Assembly (NCBI GenBank): GCA_022828595.1
Contig: JAKGHH010000001.1
Location: 121,222,999-121,286,998 of the forward strand
Direction: 5' to 3'
DNA length: 64,000 nucleotides
From: Nelumbo lutea
Taxonomy: Eukaryota > Streptophyta > Magnoliopsida > Proteales > Nelumbonaceae
Shown: piece after piece, positions 46,501 through 54,980 of the stretch
Numbering within the stretch: the stretch's first letter is position 1
How the letters are laid out: each line of letters begins with the position of its first letter
Made by a program: the position numbers and the translations under genes
Notes under the pieces: generated by a model
What the model was told of the DNA's origin: nothing
The model's database searches: none
The model's input: only the letters and a program-made list of their open reading frames with translations

Positions 46501-49500
46501 AACAATGCCTATATAAAGGCACCAACCCGAATGACACAGGAGAGGCGATTAAGTACATTCTAGCTCATACTTTCTGATTTTTAGCTCGCAATCTACTACA
46601 AGAGTACTAACTTAAGCATCAGAGTGACCTGGCCGGGTTAGCCACCCCGGGTCCTTCGAAGAGCTACCCAGCTCGGCACCCAAGCAGCCTCCTAATTCAA
46701 TCAAGTTAGTTCGGCATCCAAGCCTTTATTCAGCAGAAATACTCCACCTCGACCTCTGAGTCATCAGACACCAGGAAGTAGTCACAACAACAGGATGCTA
46801 CCAAAAAACCCTTCATCAATTGGCGCCATCTGTGGGAAACGCTACAAGAAGCTAAGTTCTCACCTTCTAAAAGGCCAAGTCCTCATCTTCCAGAAAACTA
46901 AAGATCTCACCTTTTAGAAATTAAAATTCTCACTTTCTAAATTCCATTTTCTATGAACTCAAAGGCACATTTGAGCAACATCAACACCTAGAACGAATAC
47001 CGATTACTGGGGGGCAAAAACATCTATGATGAACTTGGAGAACTCCCCTGTGACAATCAGACAAGTTCAAGCCAAACTCAGCATCCCTAGTGCCCCAAAT
47101 AAATACCCCGCTACTGCATGTGAACGCCCCTCTCCCTGTGGTAGAGCCATCAGCAGTTCCTGTCGGGATCAAATCACGGCAATTCCACGAGATGAAGCAT
47201 GTATTTCCAGATGTGAGCATGGGAGCAGCTCGACGTATTCATGTCGATGCAGTATAAGTAGTAGCAGAACAACCTTAACAACTAGCAGTTCAACGACAGG
47301 CACCTCGGAGTAAGGCTGTCCTCGAAGGTCGAGCCAATCATGGTTCTCGTAGGAAGTTGATGGCCAACAGACTAAGCAGCTCTACCGACTTTATTTCAAC
47401 TCGGATAAGCCTCATCAGTCCTCTTTGTGAGGTATCCCCTACAGATTGAACCCTTTGCAGCTCCCGTGGGAGTTAGCGACCTACGAACTATGCAAACGCC
47501 CTTGCGGGTCGAGCCCCTCAAGGCTCCCAAGCGAGATGACACCTAGACACCACCTAAGTGATGATTTGGAGTCCTAGATCACGGCTTGTCTTTACCCCGA
47601 CCTGGCGACCTGCCTTTATGCCGACCTAGCGACCTCGACCACAACTTAGGTCGGCTTGCAGCACCTCATCCAGGGTCAGCCTGTAGCACCTCGTCATCGG
47701 CCGAAGTGACCTCGACGCGAGGAGCGACCTCCCTCGAGGGCTTGCTGGCCTGACTGGGGACCAGGCGATAACCTGCGAGATGTGTTCACTGACAAAATGC
47801 ATATCTCGATGCTCCCAGGTTTCACTGAAGTTGGCCCATGTATCGAATGTTCCGGAGGATGGTCAACGTGCATGGCGGTTACCTCTGAGGATCTTGAACC
47901 GGTTAGGAGTGACCTCCTGGAAATCTCGAATGCAATGCGTGAGGCCCTCGCCAAACAATGCCTATATAAAGGCACCAACCCCAATGACACTGGAAAGAGG
48001 CGATTAAGTACATTCTAGCTCTCATACTTTCTGATTTTTAGCTCGCAATCTACTACAAGAGTACTAACTTAAGCATCGGAGCGACTTGGCCTGGTTAGCC
48101 ACCCCGGGTCCTCTGACACAGTTTCTTGGCTAGTCTCTTTGAAGAGTTATCCAGCTCGGCACCCGAGCAGCCTCCTAATTCAATCCAGTTAGTTCGGCAT
48201 CCAAGCCTTCATTCAGCAGAAATACTCCAGCTCAACCTCGGAGTCATCAAACACTAGGAAGTAGTCACAACAAAAGGGTGCTGCCAAAAAACCCTTCATC
48301 AGCATGTATCAAATGGTATCAGAGCCTACACTATGCCTCCTAGGTGCAATTCTGCAGCATAGGTGGTGATGTCGGTATTGCAGTGTTCGGCCAGGACTAG
48401 GTGGACTAGTGCAAAGCCAGCTTGTGTGGGCGTCGGGACTGCGGGGCGTGGTGGATTGTTACGATCCATTTGTTCCACGTTAGTAGTATGGGATGCTAAT
48501 GTGAGGTATCCCACATCGGTAGTATGGGATGCTGTTGTGGGATATATATGTGCTTGGGTTTCCTCCCTCTAACAGCTAGCTTTTAGGGGTAAGTTCTCCA
48601 AAGGCATGTATCAGAATCTAGATTAATTTGACATTCAATGAGTCCAGTAGATCTCTTGACTCATCTAGGTAATGTGCATGCCTCCACGACCCACCTTCCT
48701 TCCCCCCATCCACTTTATCGTATTACTAGAATCACCTTTGATGACTAGCAAAGACAGGCCTTGCTCTCTTGCAGTACAGAGTCCAGTTAGCACAGCTGTA
48801 TTTCAGCCTTGCTCTCTTGCAGTACGGAGTCCAGTTAATACAGCCAGTAAACACACCTCCAATCCTGGCTACACCAGGATTAACAAGGGCATCTCCATCA
48901 AAGTTCAGAGTCAACTTCTCTTCTCTTAAAAGAGGAAAGCTTGTTACTTTTAGAGAAATGGGAGAATATAACAAGATTTCCACCATATTTTATTGAAGAT
49001 CATTCAAAGATGTAAACCTTTAGACACCTCCAAGTTCAGCACCCACAGATTGCACAAGTAGTCAAGTAGGATATATGAGAGATCAAATCACCCATAGATC
49101 TAGCTCTATTGTCAAAAATCTGGTTGTTTCTTTCTTCCCACACCCCCCACATTACTGCTTTAAGTCCACTAGTAAACTTTCCCCCTTTTTCCTAGTCCTC
49201 TTCCTTGCCATTGCCAAAGAAGTCTTCAATGTGTTCAGGAGTGACCCAGATGTATCCAACAAGCAACGTTTAAAGTATCGATACGCCCAATATGCATGAA
49301 CAGGCGTACCGAGTGTTTCGATACTTCATAAATGTTTCAGGGCGTCCGTTTTAGGCTTGCCTACCCCCTGAAAGTCCCCAAATTCCGAAACACCCCTTAT
49401 TTGGGGTTTCGGAAAGCTATCGATACGATACAATATGTCTGATATGGGGTGTATTGTATTGAAATTTTGAACCTTGCCAGCAAGGTTTAAGAAATAGACC

Positions 49501-52500
49501 CAAATCTCCCTTGTTTAGGTGCTCTGTTAGTTCACCATGCCAAGAAATAGACCCACATCCTACCTCTGTTTTTCTTCTGTAGCAAATTGCAAGTGCTTAT
49601 CTTTTTAAAACAAGCTTCCCACACAATAAAAGGAAACTCTAAGAGGGATATGGGAAATCCAAATCCTCTTGAAAGGGAACCTAGAGGTAGAGGCTTCCGT
49701 CACTAGGGCCTTACCGGCAGGATGAAGCTTCCAAATTCTTTGGACAAAGATTGAGGGGGACAGATAGACCTCTCTTAAGGAGTGCAGCAAATTTCCAAGC
49801 TCAGTTATTTCAGGTGGGGAAGCAAGGAGACAGGAGGTAATGGTGACTTGGGTTTGGGAAAGGTTAAATATGCGGAGGTAAGAGTTAGCCAAAGTGTTTT
49901 CTCCCCACCAAAGGTCAGTCCAGAATTTGATTTTATCCCCACTTCCTACTTTGTATCTAATAGAAGAAATATAGGTATTCTAGATAGAAACTATATGTTT
50001 CCAAGGTTTGCTGGCTTTCACTCGATTCAAGTGAAACTTGCCATCCCAATCGTTGGCATCTTTTCCATATTTGCTGCTGATGACAGAAGTCCAGAGAGCA
50101 CCTATTTCCATAAACAACTCTTAACTCCCCACTCCCAACACCAATCCCCGTCAGGTATATAAATCAACCTCCATCCCTAATCCACAATGGAGATGGGTTC
50201 CCCATCAGGGACCTGAATTCCCGAATTCTTTTTTTTTTTAATTAAAAGATTTATTTGAGAGAAAGGTTTACTTAAAAAAAGAGAAAAAATGCACTAATCT
50301 ACATTGGTTTAGCACTTAACTAACATCTTTAATCACCAAGATAAAATAGAAATTTGAAATTTGTCCAATATATGTAGTGGCATTATTGTAACTATATAGA
50401 ACTACTTTTGTTCCCCATCTCTTATATCCCAATTAGTCCCCATTCTTGTCCCCACCCTGCCATAGCAGTCTCCATCCCCGACCCCATCTGGTTGGGGAGG
50501 ACAGGTACCCAGTGGTGATAGGGAAAATTGCTATCCCTATGTCCATTGTCCAGCCTCTTGGAAACCCTTCTAATAAAGGTACCTGGAGCATCTAGGAGGA
50601 AGCTGATTTTCCAGAATCACGAATACACAAGCACTACTTTTGATAAAACTTCAAAACAAATGAGCTTTTTGCTTTCTTCAAGTTATCTCTTCCTCCTAAA
50701 ATGGGTAAGAGAAAGAAGGAAGTAAGTAACAGAGACAGAAGAGAATGTTTGAATGCTTTTTCTTATTCTTTAGGGATTTTCAGCAGTTATTTATAGACGA
50801 TTCAGGAATGCCAGTGATTTAAAAGGCGCGCCTAGGCGCACAGGCGAGGTGCATTTTGAGGTACGTGCTTCGCCTAGGTCCTAGGTGCACCCCTTTCAAA
50901 AGGCGCATGCTTGGTGTGCCTAGGTGTGCGCCTGATGTGCCTTGCGCCTCAGCCCAGGCGTGTGCCTTTTTAAAGTTTTGCGTTTTTTGCTGTAACCACA
51001 CCTCTTGAGGCAAGCCTGAACAAGTCTATGTTAAGGTCTGAAATTCTTATTTCTCACTTAAAAAATAATGATTTTATAACTTTCATTGTCTTTTAAGAAA
51101 TAATGATTTTATAACTTTCATTGTCTTTTAAGAAATAATGATTTTATAACTTTCATTGTCTTTTAAGAAATAATGATTTTATAACTTTTATCGTCTTTTA
51201 AGAAGATATTTTATTGCAATGAATGAATGAACAACATTAGCAAATAGGGGGGTTCTCGGATGTGAGAAATAAGAATTTCAGACCCAACATAGACTTGTTC
51301 AGGTTTGCCTTGAGGGGTGTGGTACAAAGGCGGCTCATAAAATCAAGAATGCAATATGTTATACATCACATTAGCTACTTGAAGCAATGCAATTAAGGAG
51401 AAAAAGAGATTGTGGGTTTTCTATGCTTGAAAATGCTTTTTATGTTTGTTTTTATTTTTAAATTTTCATTTGAATACGCTTTACATGTTATGCTTATGTA
51501 TTTTAATTTTGGATAATAGGTTTTTTTAAAACATTTATTTTAAAATTTAAGTTTATATTTTTTATTAACATTATGTTTAATATTTTTTTGAATTTTTTGC
51601 ACTTTAAAAAAAAAAAAAGGCTTTTTAGCTTTTTTTATGTAATTTTGATTTTTTAGCTTTTTTTATGTAATTTTGCGCCTTTCTTAAAAAGGCACACACT
51701 TTGCCTTGCACCTCAGGCGCAAATTGGCTCTTGTGCGTTTTTTTGCACCTTGTGCTTTTAAAATACTGGGAATGCTCGTGTTAGCTATGCTGACATCGCC
51801 CTCAGGTGTAGAGAAACGTGATAGGAGGTGTCACGTGGGATACTTTCACCAGGTTGCTGGACTTGAGACCTGAAGCAAGAGATGGATGAACCAGGGCCCC
51901 AGGTGCCCCCTGCCTTGGTTCTCTGCTGAACCAGATCCTATCAACTTTACACAGGAACAAGTTACTTGGCCTGATGTTTTTTTCCACCCAATAACATGAA
52001 CAAGTTTGGTATTTTATATGTTTTGGCCTTGAAGGTCTTGAATATACTATTGTTGCTAGCATTGTGGGCTTGGCTGTCATCAAGCCCATAAATCACCAAG
52101 TGACAAGACAGTACACCCTATAAACCCCTATATTCGCACAAAAACTCATGTTTTTGTTTTTCCCTTTTGACTTGAGGAATCTGTGGACAGACTTGTAATG
52201 CTAGCTTTACTATCTACTGTCTCATTCATACCTGGTGTTAATTGCTAGCATTGTGGGCTTGGCTGTCATCAAGCCCATAAATCACCAAGTGACAAGACAG
52301 TACACCCTATAAACCCCTATATTCGCACAAAAACTCATGTTTTTGTTTTTCCCTTTTGACTTGAGGAATCTGTGGACAGACTTGTAATGCTAGCTTTACT
52401 ATCTACTGTCTCATTCATACCTGTTGTTAAAGTAGATGAAGACCAAAATATTTGTTTTTTTTCAATGTTACTTGATGATTGAACTGCACTGTGCATAAAC

Positions 52501-53960
52501 ATTCTAAACATGCCTTTGGATTTGTGACAGGATGTTCATTGATTCTTGCAAACGGTTGAGGATTATGAAAAGCTCTGATGCCATTGGCTTAGGTGTGTAT
52601 ATTTTCCATTTGGAAAATGATTTCTGAGTTTCTGACCTTACGGAAGAATGGATTGCATACCCCACCTAATTGAAGACACGACTCGGAGTCCACTCACATT
52701 AAATGATTACATGTTGCCCATACGTTTTTATTCCCTTCTTTTCATGCTCAGGGAGGATATGGATGAAAATCCCATGCTTCTTGTCACCACGTCACAATGC
52801 TTCCAATCTCCATTATCCTATACTAGTTTGTTAGTAATAACTGACTAGAATAAAAATGAATTTTAAACCAGTCTGTGCACATAATATTGATCAGATGGAT
52901 GACAGGGAGGTGAAATTATCATGCACATATTTTGCGTAGAAGATGCACATTTCTGGTTTCTAGGCACTCATTTTTGTACCGTCTTTGGGTGGAATCAACT
53001 AATGAATTAAGTGGGCAAGAACTTTTTATAGTAAATATCAGCCATTTGGGAGAAGTTAATTTATGGTTGCTATGTTCATGCATTTTTAATGCTGAAAATC
53101 TCCTTTGGCCCCAAACATGTTATATAGTTTCTTGTGCAAATTCCATTCCCTAGTTTATGCATTCTAGGTTGTCGTGTGAGACATTTACATTTATATGTCC
53201 TATTTCCTTGATTTAAAGGAACACTCCAGTGTTATCAAAGCATTGACTAATTGATTGACTTTGGGCCAGACCAATTGTATTAATAACTAGTTTGTCAATA
53301 ATTACAATGCAGAAACTTGGGGTAATCAGGCTTCAAATGATCTTGGATCTGCTACCCACACATATATACGAAACATTGCAGCCACGCATTGGAGCATCTC
53401 CTGTACTTGTATATTGTCATTCATGGGGAAATGTTTCGAATGTATGGCTGTAGTGTTATTGTCGTAGCAGATCCAGACTTGCTTAAAATAGTTAGACCAT
53501 CCAACCACAGTTATTTTAAGGCTTTATTTCTTTGTGGAATCAACAATTATCATCATCGAAGTCTAAGGCTACATGAATCCTGTTTTGCCATTCCATTCTG
53601 TTCAGTGCAATATCCATCGTTAAATTATGGACACCTAAATCATTTCCTATATGGGCATGCAGCCGCACATTGAGAACATCTTGAATTGAACATATATGTA
53701 GGGGTTCCCAATGTGCATCTGGATGCTGTGTGCACAGAGTTTTTGCTTATATGAGATTGGGTTGCAAACCAGTCTTGATATCGACTAGAGAGGCTAAATG
53801 GACTAGTTAGCACCTCATTGCGTTTATAACAGTGGAACTCTCTTAGTGACATCACCTGAGCAAATTTGAGTTTCTTCCAGAATAAATTTGTATCTTAGGT
53901 ATCATTTTGTTTTTCACTGCAGCTCCAAGGGCCATGGAGAAATGCAGGAACAGGAACTAA
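42810..53960 (+). CDS. IAA9-like: Aux/IAA auxin co-repressor, IAA8/IAA9 type (five coding exons)
   Basis: Join of 42810-43507, 43592-43818, 43958-44099, 52531-52592 and 53923-53960: 388 codons plus TAA, with every junction GT-AG and in phase. This is a nuclear repressor of auxin response. It binds ARF factors through its PB1 domain, recruits TOPLESS through an EAR motif, and is degraded by SCF-TIR1/AFB when auxin is present. Visible features: N-terminal MSPPLLGV and [14 protein letters not shown] typical of the IAA8/9/27 clade; EAR motif TELRLGLPG (residues 68-76); KR at 122-123 as part of a nuclear signal; degron [13 protein letters not shown] (236-248); PB1 from about 269 with the basic-face Lys272; acidic OPCA motif [16 protein letters not shown] (340-355); C-terminal [20 protein letters not shown]. 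The start at 42810 is chosen because it is the first ATG in frame and gives the conserved clade start; an upstream in-frame opening begins at TTG. At 388 residues it is longer than Arabidopsis IAA9 (about 338). Nothing is missing, so the protein should be functional. Confidence 0.96.
43592..43818 (+). CDS. IAA9-like: Aux/IAA exon 2: degron and first half of PB1
   Basis: Acceptor CACGGCAG precedes 43592. The exon carries [14 protein letters not shown] (domain II degron recognised by TIR1/AFB with auxin) and [18 protein letters not shown] (start of domain III, with the invariant Lys of the positive face), then [20 protein letters not shown]. The donor is GTGAGC at 43819. Intron 2 is 139 bp. Confidence 0.95.
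43958..44099 (+). CDS. IAA9-like: Aux/IAA exon 3: second half of PB1
   Basis: Acceptor ATGATTTCAG precedes 43958. The exon encodes the loop [20 protein letters not shown] and the OPCA acidic motif [15 protein letters not shown] (domain IV). The last codon is split (GA, then G from exon 4) by the GTAAGC donor at 44100, where the 8,431-bp intron begins. Confidence 0.95.
44780..45130. mobile_element. Dispersed MITE-like repeat, copy 2
   Basis: Ends in GATGAAATTTTGAACCTTGG, as do the copies at 14895-15095 and 49273-49479, and shares a GGGGTCCGTCTTAGGCTT-type middle with the 49-kb copy. It has expanded by an internal tandem duplication and has no clear ends on the left. Confidence 0.4.
44985..45084 (+). 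repeat. Two tandem 50-bp units
   Basis: ATACAAAAGCCTCAATATTT at 44985 recurs at 45035, with one or two mismatches over the 50-base unit (TATCAGTG versus TATCTGTG). Confidence 0.85.
45300..45882 (-). mobile_element. LINE 3'-end remnant
   Basis: On the minus strand near 45555-45480 the frame reads [16 protein letters not shown] followed by a stop. [12 protein letters not shown] endings close the RNase H domain of plant LINE ORF2. Upstream (45558-45920) a 120-codon ORF has no clear match. The remnant is short and decayed. Confidence 0.4.
45968..46818 (+). repeat. Ty3-type element, 5' LTR
   Basis: 851 bp. It has a TATA box in CTATATAAAGG at about 46509-46519 and a three-fold ACTTGGCGACCTGCC-type short repeat near 46095-46160. 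The 160-codon ORF at 46095-46577 lies entirely within it and is not a gene. Confidence 0.75.
47537..48301 (+). repeat. Ty3-type element, 3' LTR (5'-truncated)
   Basis: Aligns with 46030-46818 from TGACACCTAGACACCACC to the CTTCATCA end, including the CTATATAAAGG box near 47963. It carries a small extra segment near 48112-48145 and lacks one of the short repeats of the 5' LTR. Substitutions throughout show an insertion that is not recent. Confidence 0.75.
48759..48854 (+). repeat. Two tandem 48-bp units
   Basis: CCTTGCTCTCTTGCAGTAC at 48759 recurs at 48807 with only a few substitutions across the unit, inside the LINE remnant. Confidence 0.8.
49273..49479. mobile_element. MITE (copy 3 of family) with 10-bp flanking repeat
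   Basis: Flanked by GCAACGTTTA (49263-49272) and GCAAGGTTTA (49480-49489), one mismatch. It starts near AGTATCGATACGCC and ends GAAATTTTGAACCTTGCCA. A 9-10 bp target duplication suggests a Mutator-type non-autonomous element. It interrupts the LINE remnant, so it is younger than that LINE. Confidence 0.6.
50991..51325. repeat. 66-bp inverted repeat around a tandem array (possible nested MITE)
   Basis: The segment starting GTAACCACACCTCTTGAGGC at 50993 to CTTATTTCTCAC near 51058 returns inverted from about 51258 to 51323, with a few mismatches. The 200 bases between hold the 35-bp array. The long arms and position inside the hAT-like element suggest a second, nested foldback element. Confidence 0.65.
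51063..51202 (+). repeat. Four tandem 35-bp units
   Basis: AAATAATGATTTTATAACTT starts at 51063, 51098, 51133 and 51168. The first three units are identical and the fourth differs at two positions. There are no spacers between units. Confidence 0.95.
52053..52430 (+). repeat. Near-perfect 189-bp tandem duplication in intron 3
   Basis: 52053-52241 and 52242-52430 match base for base apart from CTGGTGTTAA versus CTGTTGTTAA at the end. The right copy ends 100 bp before the exon 4 acceptor. The identity implies a very recent event, or an assembly artefact. Confidence 0.95.
52531..52592 (+). CDS. IAA9-like: Aux/IAA exon 4: end of domain IV
   Basis: Acceptor TTTGTGACAG precedes 52531. The 62-base exon encodes [20 protein letters not shown], exactly the conserved continuation of VPWE in Aux/IAA proteins. 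The donor is GTGTGT at 52593. The exon joins in phase with exon 3 despite the very long intron. Confidence 0.93.
53342..53479. repeat. Foldback repeat in intron 4
   Basis: CTTGGATCTGCTAC at 53342 and its inverse GTAGCAGATCCAGAC near 53465-53479 enclose a further inverted pair (CGAAACATT / AATGTTTCG). The about 138-bp hairpin resembles a small MITE. No target duplication was identified. Confidence 0.5.
53923..53960 (+). CDS. IAA9-like: Aux/IAA exon 5: C-terminal tail
   Basis: Acceptor TTCACTGCAG precedes 53923. The exon encodes [12 protein letters not shown] and TAA, the conserved basic C-terminus of this clade, which contributes to nuclear import. Intron 4 is 1,330 bp. Confidence 0.93.
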
Positions 53961-54530
53961 ATGGTGTCTGAACATGATAATTGCTTTCTGGTCAGCGACC
54001 CAAATGGAAAACACTCAAGATAAGCAGAGAAGAACCTGAAGGAGAAAAGAGAATAGCGGGATGTAGACTGGATGGCAAATCATGGATTAGATGCTTAGTC
54101 ATTTCTATTTATATTTTGATTGCCTGGTAATTCATGTTGGTTTAGTTTATGTTGTGTGTATTATTATTTGTAGTTATAAAACCTCTAAGATAAGCAATGT
54201 CTTGGAGCACCGCTTAATTTAACTAGTGTTATGTAAGTTCCTGTTACCAATAGGGGACAAGTCTGTAAAGAGCTTGATGTGAACCTGTCTGTTTGCCTAA
54301 GTGTGCTTGTTCAAGGACCCGCTCTATGTTGTGAATTTATGATATTCCAAAATCCAAACTGCTATTGCTATTATCTACTTGACTGTTTGTCCATGTGTGG
54401 ATGGTTTTTATTGTCTGATGTATTTGGTCTTGATTTATTACTTGTCCACTTGATGATCCTAAATGATCAAATATTTTATTTACTGTCTATGATCCTTGGG
54501 TTTATCCCTTAACAGATAACTTGGATTCCA
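53961..54530 (+). other. Aux/IAA 3' UTR region (end not fixed)
   Basis: Begins right after TAA at 53958-53960. T-rich and without TE signatures for several hundred bases. No canonical AATAAA stands out, so the cleavage site is unknown. Confidence 0.5.
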
Positions 54531-54809
54531 ACATTGTGGTGCTTGGTTTCTGATTCAAAAAAATAAAAAAGGTGGTGGTGTTCCTGAGCCACATTATAAA
54601 TATTCATTATAGTCTTTCTGCTATTTATGATTGTGGTAGTGTTCGGAATCACCCAGAACCACAACCGATATTCTGTTTATGGTTTCTTTGGTTCCCTTGG
54701 CAGAAAATGTAAATCGTCTGTTCTAGTCTGCCCAATTGAAAAGGATAGTACCTATGAAAAATTATAAATAACAACGATCGGAGAACTTAAATTGTACCTA
54801 CACATTTTG

Positions 54810-54975
54810 TGTTGTGCCTTTGGAGAATTCACCCTTAATAGTTAGCTATATTAGAGGGAGGGAACCTAAGCACATATATACCCTATAATAGCATCTCATA
54901 CTATCCATGTGGGATATTTCACATTAGCATCCCATATTACTAACATAGTAACATGAGACAAATGGATCATAACAT
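54810..54975 (-). mobile_element. Solo LTR of the TRIM-like family with perfect TSD
   Basis: On the minus strand it reads TGTTATGATCCATTTG through TATCCCACATGGATAG to GGCACAACA, and aligns along its length with the 3' LTR at 48457-48613. It starts TG, ends CA, and is flanked by TTTTG on both sides (54805-54809 and 54976-54980). With no internal region it is a solo LTR, presumably left by LTR-LTR recombination. Confidence 0.8.
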
Positions 54976-54980
54976 TTTGC

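Larger units (their letters stand above)
45968..48301 (+). mobile_element. Ty3-type LTR retrotransposon remnant with near-matching TSD
   Basis: The left LTR (45968-46818) starts TGATGAGGGCGG and the right LTR (47537-48301) ends CCCTTCATCA, so the outer ends are inverted (TGATGA/TCATCA). Target duplication is GCACG at 45963-45967 and GCATG at 48302-48306, one mismatch. The internal region is only about 0.7 kb with no gag or pol and starts TTGGCGCCATCTGTGGG, a motif seen just after the 5' LTR of many plant Ty3-type elements. The right LTR lacks the first 62-69 bases, consistent with a deletion across the internal region and LTR start. Confidence 0.7.
45883..48613 (+). mobile_element. TRIM-like retrotransposon interrupted by a Ty3-type element
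   Basis: The 3' LTR (48457-48613, 157 bp) starts TGTTACGATCC and ends GGCATGTATCA. It is preceded by purine-rich GCGGGGCGTGGTGGA, a polypurine-tract candidate. The tRNA-Met primer-binding site TGGTATCAGAGCC lies at 48314-48326, two bases after a 5' LTR end reading CATGTATCA. The internal region is only about 130 bp with no ORF, which defines a TRIM. GAATC flanks both sides (45878-45882 and 48614-48618). The 5' LTR is shortened and rearranged, forming a hairpin of the CCTTGGGAGAA / TTCTCCCAAGG arms at 45903-45967. Without the nested insertion the element would be about 0.4 kb. Confidence 0.6.
48619..50160 (-). mobile_element. Decayed LINE ORF2 3' part
   Basis: Minus-strand frames in order: [20 protein letters not shown] and [15 protein letters not shown] (49605-49892, zf-RVT region), [20 protein letters not shown] (about 49165-49060, zf-RVT end), and [20 protein letters not shown] (about 48830-48910, start of RNase H). 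Domain order and motifs match plant L1-type LINEs, and frames are broken. It lies antisense to the Aux/IAA gene and is itself interrupted by a MITE. Confidence 0.7.
50812..51768. mobile_element. hAT-like element with nested inverted repeat
   Basis: The left end is CAGTGATTTAAAAGGCGC and the reverse-complemented right end is CAGTATTTTAAAAGCAC, with GGAATGC on both sides (50805-50811 and 51769-51775). Subterminal regions are rich in AGGCGC/GCGCCT motifs on both ends, typical of hAT subterminal repeats. It is 957 bp with no transposase. CAGTG ends and a 7-8 bp duplication point to the hAT superfamily. Confidence 0.7.
44100..52530 (+). other. Aux/IAA coding intron 3, 8.4 kb, filled with transposons
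   Basis: GTAAGC at the left and a T-rich TTTGTGACAG at the right. The equivalent intron in related genes is usually a few hundred bases or less. The excess is explained by the elements listed inside it. 44103-44780 and 52431-52530 are the parts I read as original intron. No exon of another gene was recognised inside. Confidence 0.85.

Noticed and set aside
46095..46577. 160-codon ORF on the plus strand
   Set aside because: Lies entirely within the 5' LTR of the Ty3-type element. The parallel part of the 3' LTR is open only in pieces and frames, so this is chance openness in GC-rich LTR sequence.
48314..48326. TGGTATCAGAGCC as part of a tRNA gene
   Set aside because: It is the primer-binding site of the TRIM element (complement of the tRNA-Met 3' end). 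No cloverleaf can be built around it, and no tRNA gene was recognised anywhere in the window.
48457..48613. Cassandra-type TRIM with 5S rRNA-like LTR
   Set aside because: The primer-binding site matches, but I see no 5S-like box A / box C sequence in the LTR, so the family is left unnamed.
51063..51202. Four direct repeats resembling a CRISPR array
   Set aside because: The 35-bp units abut without spacers and lie in a plant transposon, so this is an ordinary tandem repeat.
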